A stretch of DNA of 56,560 nt from JBBRNH01 sp038230415 (lineage in GTDB: Bacteria > Bacteroidota > Bacteroidia > Cytophagales > Spirosomataceae), in contig JBBRNH010000030.1 in NCBI GenBank assembly GCA_038230415.1, forward strand, positions 1 through 56,560, given 5' to 3'. The stretch's first letter is position 1. Each line of letters opens with the position of its first letter. The notes beneath the pieces were generated by a model. That model saw only the letters and a list, made by a program, of their open reading frames with translations. It did no database searches and was not told the DNA's origin. Shown here in pieces: positions 15,458 through 23,954 of this stretch. The translations under genes and the position numbers were made by a program.

Positions 15458-16795
15458 ATGACAAAAAATCTGTGCTTATCCGTGTTATGCAGCATCTGCG
15501 TCATCTGCGTTCCATTCATTTCGGCAACTGCCCAACGCCTGACCCTCGACGACTGCATCCGGTATGCCCAAACCAACAGCCCCGATGCCCAGCAACGCAT
15601 CCTGCAAACCCGGCACGACGAAGCCCAACTGACCCAACTCCGGCAGTCGCAGTGGCCCACCGCCAACGGTTCCTATTCGCAGGGGCTGAACTTAGGCCGC
15701 AACACTGACCCCTTCACTAACGCCTTTGTTCAGCAGACGATCCACAGCGGCAACCTGAGCGCGGGCGTAAACTGGAACGTCTTCAACGGGTTCAGAACAG
15801 TTGGGCAAATCCGGCAGACGGAACAAACCATTTTAGCTGATCAAAGTGAAATCGCCCAGCAAAAATTCGATCTCACGATTCAGGTCATGCTGGGCTATAT
15901 GCAGGTGTTGCAGCAGGAAGCCTTTATCAACATCGCCAATGACGCGCTGCTATTGGTTCGGCAGCAACGCCAGCGCACGCAGGAGTTGGTGAAGGAAGGA
16001 CTATTGGCCCAAACCGCCCTGACCGATGTTGATGCCCAGGTAGCGTCGGCCAATCTGGACCTGATCACCACCCGCAACAACCAAACCCTGGCCCGGCTCG
16101 CCTTAGAAGCGTTGCTGAACTGGCGCGGCCCCCAGCCGCTGACCATCGAGCCGGTTGCGTTGCCCGACGAAAAAGCAGTAACGTCGGCATCGGACAACCC
16201 CGAATCAGACAAATCTGACCTGTGGCGCAGAGCCTCGCCAACCCAGCCCGGCCTGCGGGCGGCCACGTTTCGGCTCCGGGCTGCCGAAGCCGGGGTAGAA
16301 GTAGCTAAGGCCGGGCGGTATCCGTCGCTGTCTTTAGGGGCGGGCTTTGGCACGGCCTATTCGAGCATTGCCGCCCGCGAGCAGTTTCAATTCTGGAATC
16401 AGTTGTACCTGAATCTGGGGCAGTACGTCCGGGCAACGGTTGCCTTCCCGATTTACGACGGGGGGCAGTTCCGGTATCAGACCACACTGGCCCGGCTCAA
16501 CCGGCAACGTGCTGACGTGCAGCTACAACGCGAACGGCAGCGGTTGCGCCAGGCACTCGATCAGGCCGGTGCCGCATCGGGCATTGCGTCAGAAACGCTG
16601 GCAAACAGCCGCATTGTGGTTGAATCGAGAAAAGCGGCATACCAGGCAGCCGTAGCCCGGTATGCCGAAGGACTCCTGCCCACGATTGACCTGGAGGTGT
16701 ATCGCAATAACTGGCTCAAAGCCCAGACCGATCTGGTACGGGTCAGCTACGAAGCGCGTTTCAGGAAACTCGTGCTGGATTTATACCGCCAGTAA
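15458..16795 (+). CDS. TolC-family outer membrane efflux protein
   Basis: I choose the ATG at 15458, giving 445 residues and a clean signal peptide (MTKNLCLSVLCSICVICVPF, cut after SATAQ). The frame is open back to 15359, but that extension is only the translated palindromic repeat. RLTLDDCIRYAQTNSPDAQQ is the standard TolC N-terminal helix. The two internal repeats of long helices and beta strands follow, with AEAGVEVAKAGRYPSLSLGAGF at the second. It forms the outer membrane tunnel for the C39-HlyD export line and completes a three-gene type I style exporter. Confidence 0.9.
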   Translation: MTKNLCLSVLCSICVICVPFISATAQRLTLDDCIRYAQTNSPDAQQRILQTRHDEAQLTQLRQSQWPTANGSYSQGLNLGRNTDPFTNAFVQQTIHSGNLSAGVNWNVFNGFRTVGQIRQTEQTILADQSEIAQQKFDLTIQVMLGYMQVLQQEAFINIANDALLLVRQQRQRTQELVKEGLLAQTALTDVDAQVASANLDLITTRNNQTLARLALEALLNWRGPQPLTIEPVALPDEKAVTSASDNPESDKSDLWRRASPTQPGLRAATFRLRAAEAGVEVAKAGRYPSLSLGAGFGTAYSSIAAREQFQFWNQLYLNLGQYVRATVAFPIYDGGQFRYQTTLARLNRQRADVQLQRERQRLRQALDQAGAASGIASETLANSRIVVESRKAAYQAAVARYAEGLLPTIDLEVYRNNWLKAQTDLVRVSYEARFRKLVLDLYRQ

Positions 16796-17010
16796 GCCCG
16801 AATCAGACGGTATATAATCTCACCCATTTACGATGATGTGCGTACTCTTCGGCCCGCCGATGCCGTCTTTTCCAAATTGCCGCACGGTGTTTTCCGGCAC
16901 GAAGGTTTGATTGTCAGACGCGAATCTACCCGGTAGTAACGGACTTGCTGTGTGAAGTTTGTGTGAACTCAGCCCAAACTTTTACCCCCAACGGGCCGTT
17001 AAGAAAGGGT

Positions 17011-17688
17011 ATGGAAACGCTTGAAACAATCCGCAATGCTTACACCGAGTTCGTTCTCGAAACCGGCCATCAGCCTCCCTCCGTCTTCGCTTTTGCCAAA
17101 AAATTAGGCATGGCCGAGGCTGAATTTTACACCCACTACGGTTCGTTCGACGCTATCGAAGCCGACACCTGGCTGACGTTTTTTGACGATACCCGCCAGA
17201 AACTCGAAGCTGACCCGACGTATCAGACCTATTCGGTTCGGGAAAAACTCCTGGCCTTTTATTACACCTGGATCGAAGGACTCAAGGCACAGCGCAGCTT
17301 TGTGGTGTACAGCGTTGGTCGGCTCCGGGCCGGGGCAAGGCCGGGCATACGGTCCGCAACGGGTGGCCCGGCGGCTGCAATCAGCAGCAATAGCCGGACG
17401 TTGCAGCCCTTCCGCACCGCCTTTTTCGACTTTATCCGCGATCTGCTGGCCGAAGGACGGGAGAGCCGTGAGGTGGAGCCGCGCCCGTTTGTGACCGACC
17501 GCTATCCCACCGCGCTCTGGACGCAGACGCTGTTTCTGCTTGATTTCTGGGTGCGCGACGTAAGCCGGAACTTTGAACAGACCGACACCGCCATCGAAAA
17601 ATCAGTCAACACCGCCTTTGACCTTATCGGTCGTTCCCCGTTAGATTCGCTGTTTGACCTGGCGAAATTTGTGTATCAAAATAGATAA
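17011..17688 (+). CDS. TetR-like transcriptional regulator
   Basis: I start at METLETIRNAY (17011), giving 225 residues; an upstream in-frame start at 16945 adds an unlikely tail. Residues 1-50 form a TetR-type helix-turn-helix (PPSVFAFAKKLGMAEAEFYTHYGSFDAIE). The rest is the all-helical ligand domain. The stretch RLRAGARPGIRSATGGPAAA (about 108-127) is unusually Gly/Ala/Arg-rich for this helical family and may be a local insertion or compensated frameshift. It is followed 99 bases later by an ABC1 kinase gene, and the two may form one regulatory unit. Confidence 0.75.
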   Translation: METLETIRNAYTEFVLETGHQPPSVFAFAKKLGMAEAEFYTHYGSFDAIEADTWLTFFDDTRQKLEADPTYQTYSVREKLLAFYYTWIEGLKAQRSFVVYSVGRLRAGARPGIRSATGGPAAAISSNSRTLQPFRTAFFDFIRDLLAEGRESREVEPRPFVTDRYPTALWTQTLFLLDFWVRDVSRNFEQTDTAIEKSVNTAFDLIGRSPLDSLFDLAKFVYQNR

Positions 17689-17783
17689 GTGGTTAGTGGC
17701 AAGTGGTTAGTGCGGGGCGGCCCGTGCCGTGAGTTTGTCTTGCGGCAGCTAACTAACCACTTGACACTAACAACTAACCACTG
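17687..17783. repeat. TAACCACT-type palindromic repeat between TetR and kinase genes
   Basis: AAGTGGTTAGTGGC and AAGTGGTTAGTG on the left are matched on the right by ACTAACCACTTGACAC and ACTAACCACT. The element fills nearly the whole 99-base gap and could fold into a large hairpin in the shared transcript. Confidence 0.6.
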
Positions 17784-17787
17784 ACAA

Positions 17788-19122
17788 ATGAAAGAACAAA
17801 CCTCCATCCCGATCACCAAAGTAGCCCGTGCCAGTCAGTTTGTGAAGGCGGGTTTTAAGGTCGGCGGCAACTACATAAAGCACTACGGCAAGATGATTGC
17901 CACCGGCAACACCTCGAAGGAGACCTTGCACAAAGACAACGCCGAAGATATTTACGATGCCCTCAGCGAGTTGAAAGGCTCGGCCCTGAAAATGGCGCAG
18001 ATGTTGAGCATGGATCGGGGCTTGCTGCCAACGGCCTATTCGCAAAAGTTCGCCATGTCGCAGTATTCGGCACCGCCCCTGTCGGGGCCGCTCGTGGTCA
18101 AGACATTCCGCACGTACTTTGGCAAATCGCCGGGCGAGTTATACGACACGTTCAGCATCGAAGCCAGCAACGCGGCCAGCATCGGGCAGGTACACCGGGC
18201 TACCAAAGACGGCAAAACCCTCGCCGTCAAGATTCAGTATCCCGGCGTGGCCGATGCCGTTACGTCTGATCTTAGAATCGCCAAGCCGCTGGCAGTCAGG
18301 CTGCTAAATCTCAATGAGCGCGATATTGACCGCTACATGGGTGAGGTAGAAAGCAAGCTGCTCGAAGAAACGGATTATGAACTCGAACTCCGCCGGTCAG
18401 TCGAGATTTCAAACGCCTGCGCCCACATCCCGAATCTCGTTTTTCCGAAATACTACCCCGACCTGTCGAGCAAACGGATTCTGACGATGGACTGGCTCAA
18501 CGGGCTGCATCTGCCGGAGTTTATCAAAACCAACCCAACGCAGGAGGTCCGCAACCGGATTGGGCAGGCGTTGTGGGATTTCTATGATTTCCAGATTCAC
18601 ACCCTCCGGCAGGTTCACGCTGACCCGCACCCCGGCAATTTTCTGATGCGGGCCGACGGCACGATGGGCGTGATTGATTTCGGCTGCGTGAAGGTGATTC
18701 CTGATTATTACTACGACAATTATTTCCTGCTCGTGAACCCCGACACCATCGAAGACAACGCGCTGACGGAGCAGATTTTCCTGAATTTAGAGTATCTGCT
18801 ACCCGAAGATTCGGCCAAGGAGCGGACGTATTTTTCGGGGCTGTTCAAGCAGATGATCCTGATGCTCGGCGAGCCGTTTGCCGTTGACGAGTTCGATTTT
18901 GGCAACGATGCCTACTTTGAGAAAGTCTATTCGTTTGCCGACGAACTCACCAAACAGGAAGAACTCCGGCAGTCGAACATGGCGCGGGGATCGCAGGACG
19001 GGCTGTATGTGAACCGGACGTACTACGGTTTGTACGCGCTGCTGAACCAACTCCGGGCGAAGGTAAAAACCTCACGGCCAGCGTGGTTACGGTCGGTGAA
19101 GGAGACTTTGATGGTAGCTTAG
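17788..19122 (+). CDS. ABC1/UbiB-family atypical kinase
   Basis: The 444-residue protein has the conserved blocks of the AarF/ABC1/UbiB atypical kinase-ATPases: the KxGQ-region helix (ALKMAQMLSMD near 68-78), the Ala-rich nucleotide loop NAASIGQVHRA near 128, the lysine in LAVKIQYPG, HADPHPGNFL near 276 and IDFGCVK near 294. The KxGQ motif reads KMAQ, replacing the Gly by Ala, a position known to influence nucleotide choice in this family. The true substrate is unknown; members affect quinone or lipid metabolism. The stop lies within the palindromic repeat at 19119. Confidence 0.85.
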   Translation: MKEQTSIPITKVARASQFVKAGFKVGGNYIKHYGKMIATGNTSKETLHKDNAEDIYDALSELKGSALKMAQMLSMDRGLLPTAYSQKFAMSQYSAPPLSGPLVVKTFRTYFGKSPGELYDTFSIEASNAASIGQVHRATKDGKTLAVKIQYPGVADAVTSDLRIAKPLAVRLLNLNERDIDRYMGEVESKLLEETDYELELRRSVEISNACAHIPNLVFPKYYPDLSSKRILTMDWLNGLHLPEFIKTNPTQEVRNRIGQALWDFYDFQIHTLRQVHADPHPGNFLMRADGTMGVIDFGCVKVIPDYYYDNYFLLVNPDTIEDNALTEQIFLNLEYLLPEDSAKERTYFSGLFKQMILMLGEPFAVDEFDFGNDAYFEKVYSFADELTKQEELRQSNMARGSQDGLYVNRTYYGLYALLNQLRAKVKTSRPAWLRSVKETLMVA

Positions 19123-19221
19123 TGTTTGTCATTCCGGCTCAATTTTTGTCATTCCGACGATAGGGGGAATCTATTTCACCTGGCACTGTAGATTCCTCCT
19201 ATCGGAATGACAAACACTAAG
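19119..19221. repeat. GTCATTCCGAC-family palindromic repeat, copy B, between convergent genes
   Basis: Outer arms CTTAGTGTTTGTCATTCCG and CGGAATGACAAACACTAAG pair exactly. A second left copy (TTTTTGTCATTCCGACGATA) is nested inside, and the inner halves GGGGGAATCTA / TAGATTCCTCC pair with one mismatch. The element fills the gap between the kinase stop and the stop of the convergent CNNM gene, so it may act as a two-way terminator. Confidence 0.75.
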
Positions 19222-19224
19222 CCA

Positions 19225-20511
19225 CTACTCTGTTTCCCGGCTCACCAGAATCTTGTCAATCCGGCTTTTGTCCATGTCCACGATCTCGAACCGGAAATCA
19301 TGCCACAAGAACGTTTCGCCGGTTTCAGGAATGTCGCGGAGAACGTGTAAGGCGAAGCCGCCGAGGGTGTCGAACCCCGTTAATTCGCGCCGGTCGGCGG
19401 GCGACAGCGTGAGGGCAAAGTGACCCAGAAAGTCATCGAACGGCAGTTGGGCATCAATCAGAAACGAGCCGTCTTCGCGGGGTCTGATCTCGTAATCATC
19501 GGTTATGTCGTCAGAAATATCGCCCACCAGCGCATCGAGAATGTCGTTGAGCGTTACCAAACCCAGCACCCCGCCATATTCATCCACAATTACGCCGACG
19601 TACTGTCGGCGTTCGCGGAACCGTTCCAGCACCTGATAGGCGCGGTTGTTTTCGGGAATATACAGCACCTCGCGCCGGAGGTCGTTCAGCCGCAGCAGTT
19701 CCACGTCGAGGTCCCGGCCTAAGAAATCTTTACTGTAAATCAGGCCCACCACATTGTCAACGCTGCCGTCGCAGAGGGGATAAACGGCGTGTTTGTAATC
19801 AACGATTTTGGCTTTGTTATCGGCGGCATCGGCTTCCAGGTCGAGATATAAAATCTCCTGCCGGTTGGTCATCAGGGAGGTGATTCGGCGGTCGCCGAGT
19901 TGAAACACGTTCTGCACAATCTCCTGCTCGATTTCTTCGATGGAGCCGCTCGTGGCTCCCTCCTGCACCATGCTTTTGATTTCTTCTTCGGTCACCACGC
20001 TGTCGTCGGGCGTGATTCTGAGCAGTTTAATCAGCAAATCGCTGGAGCCGGTCAGGAGCGCGATAAACGGTGAGGTAACCCGCGAGAGTACATTCATCGG
20101 CGCGGCAACGGCTTTGGCAATACCTTCGGGATTAGAAAGGCCGATTCGTTTTGGTACCAACTCGCCAAAAACCAGCGAGAGGTAGGTGAGTAGCAGTAGC
20201 ACCAGGACTACGGCAATGGGGTGGGCGTAGGGTTGCAGCAGGGTAAACTGACTCACAAACGCCTGAAAATCAGTGGTGAGTTTATCGCCACTAAAAATAC
20301 CGAGCAGAATACCGATGAGGGTGATCCCGATCTGAACGGTCGAGAGAAAGCGGTTGGGGGCGTTGGCGAGGTCTAAGGCAGCCTGCGCGGGGCGGTCTCC
20401 GTTGCGGGCGGCTGCTTCGAGCCGTGATTTTCGGGAAGAAACCAGCGCGATTTCCGACATCGAGAAAACGCCGTTGACTAAGGTAAGAAGAAAGATTATG
20501 GCAATTTCCAC
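19225..20511 (-). CDS. CNNM/CorC-type membrane protein with CBS domains
   Basis: I choose a GTG start at 20511 (428 residues) because the protein then begins VEIAIIFLLTLVNGVFSMSE, as in the family. A TATTTTTG promoter box at 20543-20536 lies between this start and the upstream ATG at 20568. Four membrane segments of the DUF21 domain (about 1-180) are followed by a CBS pair (about 200-320, with MTNRQEILYLDLE and VIVDEYGGVLGLVTLNDIL) and a transporter-associated C-terminal domain (about 340-425). The family moves or senses divalent cations. It was historically labelled hemolysin, without evidence of lysis here. Confidence 0.85.
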   Translation of the reverse strand: MEIAIIFLLTLVNGVFSMSEIALVSSRKSRLEAAARNGDRPAQAALDLANAPNRFLSTVQIGITLIGILLGIFSGDKLTTDFQAFVSQFTLLQPYAHPIAVVLVLLLLTYLSLVFGELVPKRIGLSNPEGIAKAVAAPMNVLSRVTSPFIALLTGSSDLLIKLLRITPDDSVVTEEEIKSMVQEGATSGSIEEIEQEIVQNVFQLGDRRITSLMTNRQEILYLDLEADAADNKAKIVDYKHAVYPLCDGSVDNVVGLIYSKDFLGRDLDVELLRLNDLRREVLYIPENNRAYQVLERFRERRQYVGVIVDEYGGVLGLVTLNDILDALVGDISDDITDDYEIRPREDGSFLIDAQLPFDDFLGHFALTLSPADRRELTGFDTLGGFALHVLRDIPETGETFLWHDFRFEIVDMDKSRIDKILVSRETE

Positions 20512-20535
20512 AAAGGGGGAGCAGTTGTCTGATTG

Positions 20536-20543
20536 CAAAAATA
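20536..20543 (-). promoter_or_regulatory. -7 promoter box of the CNNM gene
   Basis: TATTTTTG on the minus strand matches the Bacteroidota box TAnnTTTG and lies 24 bases before the GTG at 20511. No matching -33 box was found at 19-21 bases. It supports the internal start. Confidence 0.45.
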
Positions 20544-20604
20544 CGTTTTTATTGATTGCCCGAACCACTGACCATAAATGACACCGTGCCTGAAAACCAT
20601 TCAG

Positions 20605-20612
20605 TACCTTTG
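20605..20612 (+). promoter_or_regulatory. -7 promoter box of the Nudix gene
   Basis: TACCTTTG matches TAnnTTTG and lies 21 bases before the ATG at 20634, which supports that start over the open frame from 20556. Confidence 0.45.
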
Positions 20613-20633
20613 GGGCTTTCTAACGTCTTCTTC

Positions 20634-21302
20634 ATGATTGTCTTTATTGACGACCGGCCCCTCCGATTGCTGGGAGCCAAACACGTATCACCCGCTTTAT
20701 TTGCTGATTATGAACACGTTATTGATGCCCGGTTAGACATTCTGCGGGCCGATTCCCTCAACGGCCACGTCCTGATTCTGAACGCGATACCGGCCACTGC
20801 CGAACGGCTGATTGACTTGCTTTATATGGCAAGTACGGCTAATCTGCTCTCGGTAACGCTGCTGTCCGACGATCATCAGTTGGTTGAAGAACGGGTAAAA
20901 AGCCAGTTTAAACTCGTGAAGGCCGCCGGGGGCGTAGTGGTCAAACAAGACAGGCTGCTGCTCATGTTCAGGCGTGGCGTGTGGGACTTGCCCAAGGGCA
21001 AACTCGATGCTGGTGAACGCTCCCGCGAGGCCGCCGTGCGTGAAGTAGAAGAAGAAACCGGCGTTCGGGCCGCCCCTGGCGAGAAACTATGCACCACCTG
21101 GCACACCTATATCCACAACGGAAGCCGGGTGCTGAAACGGACAAAATGGTACCGGATGACCTGCCTCGACGACAGCCGGATGGCTCCGCAGGCCGAAGAA
21201 GGTATCACCCAACTCCGGTGGATGACTGCCGCCGAGACTCAGATCGCGCTCACCAAATCGTTCAGTTCAATCCGGTACGTTTTTGATGAGTTTATGAAGT
21301 AA
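20634..21302 (+). CDS. Nudix hydrolase with N-terminal extension
   Basis: The 222-residue protein starts at MIVFIDDRPLRLLG. Residues 1-95 form an N-terminal domain of unknown fold. Residues 96-220 form the Nudix domain, with GKLDAGERSREAAVREVEEE and TGV making the complete Nudix box (Glu ligands in REVEEE). A member of this superfamily cleaves nucleoside diphosphates linked to another group; the substrate cannot be told. It is divergent from the CNNM gene and its 3 prime end overlaps coaD by 11 bases. Confidence 0.85.
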   Translation: MIVFIDDRPLRLLGAKHVSPALFADYEHVIDARLDILRADSLNGHVLILNAIPATAERLIDLLYMASTANLLSVTLLSDDHQLVEERVKSQFKLVKAAGGVVVKQDRLLLMFRRGVWDLPKGKLDAGERSREAAVREVEEETGVRAAPGEKLCTTWHTYIHNGSRVLKRTKWYRMTCLDDSRMAPQAEEGITQLRWMTAAETQIALTKSFSSIRYVFDEFMK

Positions 21303-21753
21303 TCAACCGATACGGCAGAAACTCGTCCACGTTTTCTCCGTAGCGGTGCAGGTCCCGGATAATGCTCGAACTGATGGGGGCGAGGCTGGGCGAGGTGATT
21401 AAAAACACGGTTTCAACATCCCGATATACATAGCGATTCACCTGCGAGATGCTGTTTTCGTATTCGAAGTCGGTGGTGTTCCGCAGGCCGCGCAGCAGGA
21501 ACCGTGCGCCATGTTCGCGGGCTACGTGGGCCGTGAGGTTGTCGTAAGACACTACGCTCACGCCCGGCTCGTGCTGAAAGGTGCCGTTGATAAGTTCTTC
21601 CATGACATCGAGCGGAAAATAACGCTGTTTGCTGGCGTTGCGGCCAATGCCGATAATCACCTTGTCGAAGAGTTGCAGGCCGCGCAGCACAATGTCTTCG
21701 TGGCCTTTGGTGAAGGGGTCAAAGGAGCCGGGGAAAAGGGCAATTCGGTTCAC
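21292..21753 (-). CDS. coaD: Phosphopantetheine adenylyltransferase
   Basis: The 153-residue protein is full length for CoaD, which transfers AMP from ATP to 4-phosphopantetheine, the penultimate step of coenzyme A synthesis in the cytoplasm. Visible motifs are the nucleotide-binding ALFPGSFDPFTKGHEDI at 5-21, the LLRGLRN block near 87 and SPISSS-like APISSSIIRDL near 132. The partner DUF3822 gene lies upstream, a pairing common in Bacteroidota. It converges on the Nudix gene with an 11-base overlap. Confidence 0.95.
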   Translation of the reverse strand: MNRIALFPGSFDPFTKGHEDIVLRGLQLFDKVIIGIGRNASKQRYFPLDVMEELINGTFQHEPGVSVVSYDNLTAHVAREHGARFLLRGLRNTTDFEYENSISQVNRYVYRDVETVFLITSPSLAPISSSIIRDLHRYGENVDEFLPYRLITS

Positions 21754-21806
21754 GTATCGGGGGGTTCAGGTTTAATGCCGAAAACTACGCACGGAACCCG
21801 GTAAAC

Positions 21807-22691
21807 TCAAAGCCAGGCCAGGCCGTACAGACTCAAAAAGCGGTGTTCGGGCAGGTCATCGAAGCCGGGGCCGAAGTTCAGGCCGGGCGGAGACGCGCCG
21901 AAATGCAGGTGCGGCAAAAACTCCCTCAGGGCCGTGTAGGTCTCCGAATAGGGCGTAATCTGACCGTAAAGCCGGGCGTTTACCGAGTACGGTTCGAGCC
22001 GCAGTTCGTCAATCACATACAGCACGTAATAGGTTAGATCGCGCGGGGTTTTATAGCCGAATCGGTTGCAGTACAATAACTTACGGTTCGACCGAAAAAT
22101 CAGCGTTACAAATTCATCCTCAAAATACAGCGTCAGATTCTGGGTGCTGATCTGGGTTTTGTCAATCAATGCCGAGGCCCGGATGAGTGCGCTCGTCTGG
22201 TGTAAAAACGTGAGATTCTGCATCGGATACAGCCCGGCCATGTAGTCGGCAAGTTGGTGGTCAATGCTAAAGACTGACCAGAAATTTTCGTCGGTATGGT
22301 GATAAGCGTGGGCGTATTCGTGGGCGGGCAGGTCGTTGCCGCGCATCAGGGCTAAGTAGCTCCCCATGTATTCTTTTCGGAACAGGGTGTTGGGAACCAG
22401 CGTGAAAGCCGGGGAGTTGATCGCCACCCGAATCTGCTGCCAGCCCCCCGCCGACAGCACCGGGTGGGCCTCGCAGATGGCGGGCAGGGCATCGGCCAGG
22501 GGGCGGTCGGCTAAGAGCGATGAAAATCCGTATTCTTCCAGCCAAACGCAGGTTTTATGCTCGTCAGTCACCAAAAACCGCAATCCGTCTTTCCCGGCTT
22601 CGATGCTCAACACCGAACGTTCGGCCATAGCGGGCCTGAATGAGTCCTGCCGGATGGCGAGGGTTGGCGAAAGAGCGGAGACGGTCTGCAT
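21807..22691 (-). CDS. DUF3822 family protein
   Basis: The 294-residue protein resembles the DUF3822 family, an actin/hexokinase-like fold protein found beside coaD in Bacteroidota. Visible blocks are RSVLSIEAGKDGLRFLVTD near 25 and LTLYFEDEFVTLIFRSNRKL near 188, which look like the two beta-rich halves of that fold. The function is unknown. A CAACTTTG box (22706-22699 on the minus strand) lies only 7 bases before the ATG, giving an extremely short leader if it is the promoter. Confidence 0.8.
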   Translation of the reverse strand: MQTVSALSPTLAIRQDSFRPAMAERSVLSIEAGKDGLRFLVTDEHKTCVWLEEYGFSSLLADRPLADALPAICEAHPVLSAGGWQQIRVAINSPAFTLVPNTLFRKEYMGSYLALMRGNDLPAHEYAHAYHHTDENFWSVFSIDHQLADYMAGLYPMQNLTFLHQTSALIRASALIDKTQISTQNLTLYFEDEFVTLIFRSNRKLLYCNRFGYKTPRDLTYYVLYVIDELRLEPYSVNARLYGQITPYSETYTALREFLPHLHFGASPPGLNFGPGFDDLPEHRFLSLYGLAWL

Positions 22692-22775
22692 GGGTAAACA
22701 AAGTTGAAAAAGCGGAAAATTCGGTGTTGATGGTTAGACGAAATCGCTTACTTTAGTGACCGGCCCGACCGGGAT

Positions 22776-23279
22776 TTACGACAGATACCCCCGCAGCCGA
22801 AATACCTCATCGAGCGATTGGCACCGGCCAAACAGCGCGTGGACTTCGTGGGGCGGGTACTGCCTGATTTCGGCAAACGTCATCAGCCTGACTTCCTCGA
22901 TAATCTGTTCGTCGAGACCCATCTCTGGGTCAACCCCCTGCCGCACCGCACCGCCGGTGGCCGTAACGTCAAAAAATAATTCAAGCGCGTGCAGCGGAGG
23001 TTGCCAAAATTCGCTGACGAACAGCAGTTCATTTATGGCAACAATCAGGCCAGTTTCTTCGGCAAACTCCCGCGCCAGCCCGATGGGGGCCGTTTCGCCG
23101 AAGTGCAGGCCACCACCGGGCGGAGCCCAGAACGTATCGGTAGGGCCAACTCCCCGGTGGCGCACCATCAGCAGTTGGTCACCAACGCGGTGCAGCCCGC
23201 ACACCCGCACCCGCAGCCGGTTGCCGTAGAGTTTCAGTACTTCGTGCCGCACGGCGGTTTCATCGGGCGTGGTCATCAT
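22776..23279 (-). CDS. Nudix hydrolase
   Basis: This 167-residue single-domain protein has a complete Nudix box, GGLHFGETAPIGLAREFAEE followed by TGL, near 70-93. It is preceded by LLMVRHRGVGPTDTFWAPPG, typical of this fold, and continues with an N-terminal strand VRVCGLHRVGDQLL. It hydrolyses some nucleoside diphosphate derivative; the substrate is not predictable. A TATCTTTG promoter box lies 24 bases upstream. Confidence 0.85.
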   Translation of the reverse strand: MMTTPDETAVRHEVLKLYGNRLRVRVCGLHRVGDQLLMVRHRGVGPTDTFWAPPGGGLHFGETAPIGLAREFAEETGLIVAINELLFVSEFWQPPLHALELFFDVTATGGAVRQGVDPEMGLDEQIIEEVRLMTFAEIRQYPPHEVHALFGRCQSLDEVFRLRGYLS

Positions 23280-23303
23280 AGATCATGTTCTAAAAAAACA
23301 AGG

Positions 23304-23311
23304 CAAAGATA
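23304..23311 (-). promoter_or_regulatory. -7 promoter box of the second Nudix gene
   Basis: TATCTTTG on the minus strand is an exact TAnnTTTG box 24 bases before the ATG at 23279. No clear -33 box was found. Confidence 0.45.
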
Positions 23312-23336
23312 GCACCCGGCCACAGCCGACCCCGAA

Positions 23337-23774
23337 TCAATACCCACCCGAAATGTAACTCTGGAGCGAGTTGATGTGGGCTTTCTGGTCGCGGATGATG
23401 GCCGATACCACGTCATTGATCGAAATAATACCGACCAATTTCTCGGTATCCATCACGGGCAGGTGCCGGATGTGCTTGTCGGCCATGATCTGCATGCACG
23501 ATTCGATGGATGATTCGGGGGCAATCGTAATCACGTTCGGGGTCATCACGTCGCCGATGGTGGTATCGTCGGAGTGGCGGCCTTTCAGGATTACCTTGCG
23601 GGCGTAGTCGCGTTCGGAGAAGATACCGACGAGTTCGCCGGTGTCAATCACCAGCACGGCCCCAATGTTTTTTTCGGCCATCAGCACCAGTGCCTCATAC
23701 ACGGTGTTGTCGGAGCGAACGCTGTACAGTGCGTTGATGGCCTTGGCTTGCAGAATTTGGCTGATCCGTATCAT
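23337..23774 (-). CDS. Two-CBS-domain protein
   Basis: The 145-residue protein is made of two CBS repeats: residues 10-65 (TVYEALVLMAEKNIGAVLVI, GIFSERDYARKV) and 75-130 (MTPNVITIAPESSIESCMQI, LVGIISINDVV). CBS pairs bind adenosyl nucleotides and usually regulate a partner, but here the protein stands alone. Cytoplasmic. It lies between a Nudix gene and the rhodanese gene with no overlap. Confidence 0.9.
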   Translation of the reverse strand: MIRISQILQAKAINALYSVRSDNTVYEALVLMAEKNIGAVLVIDTGELVGIFSERDYARKVILKGRHSDDTTIGDVMTPNVITIAPESSIESCMQIMADKHIRHLPVMDTEKLVGIISINDVVSAIIRDQKAHINSLQSYISGGY

Positions 23775-23916
23775 ATTGGTAAGGAGTTAGAAAGAAAGTG
23801 AAAGGTACGAAAGGACGTGAACATAGCGTTTTTCTGATAGACGCACAACTAATTCGTTGAATAAAACCACGTTTCTTACCTGCCGGGCCGAAAACCGAAA
23901 GCTAACAATCAGCGCG

Positions 23917-23924
23917 TATTTTTG
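23917..23924 (+). promoter_or_regulatory. -7 promoter box of the rhodanese-thioredoxin gene
   Basis: TATTTTTG matches TAnnTTTG and ends 30 bases before the ATG at 23955, which excludes the in-frame start at 23922. Confidence 0.45.
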
Positions 23925-23954
23925 TCCGTTACTTCATTGTCAACAGTCTCCGTT

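Noticed and set aside
16810..16935. Minus-strand stretch reading FASDNQTFVPENTVRQFGKD before a stop
   Set aside because: It looks protein-like and might be a gene remnant, but it has no start, no recognised family and only about 40 codons.
17310..17400. Frameshift pair in the TetR gene
   Set aside because: The Gly/Ala/Arg-rich stretch is odd, but neither alternative frame gives a clearly better helix sequence.
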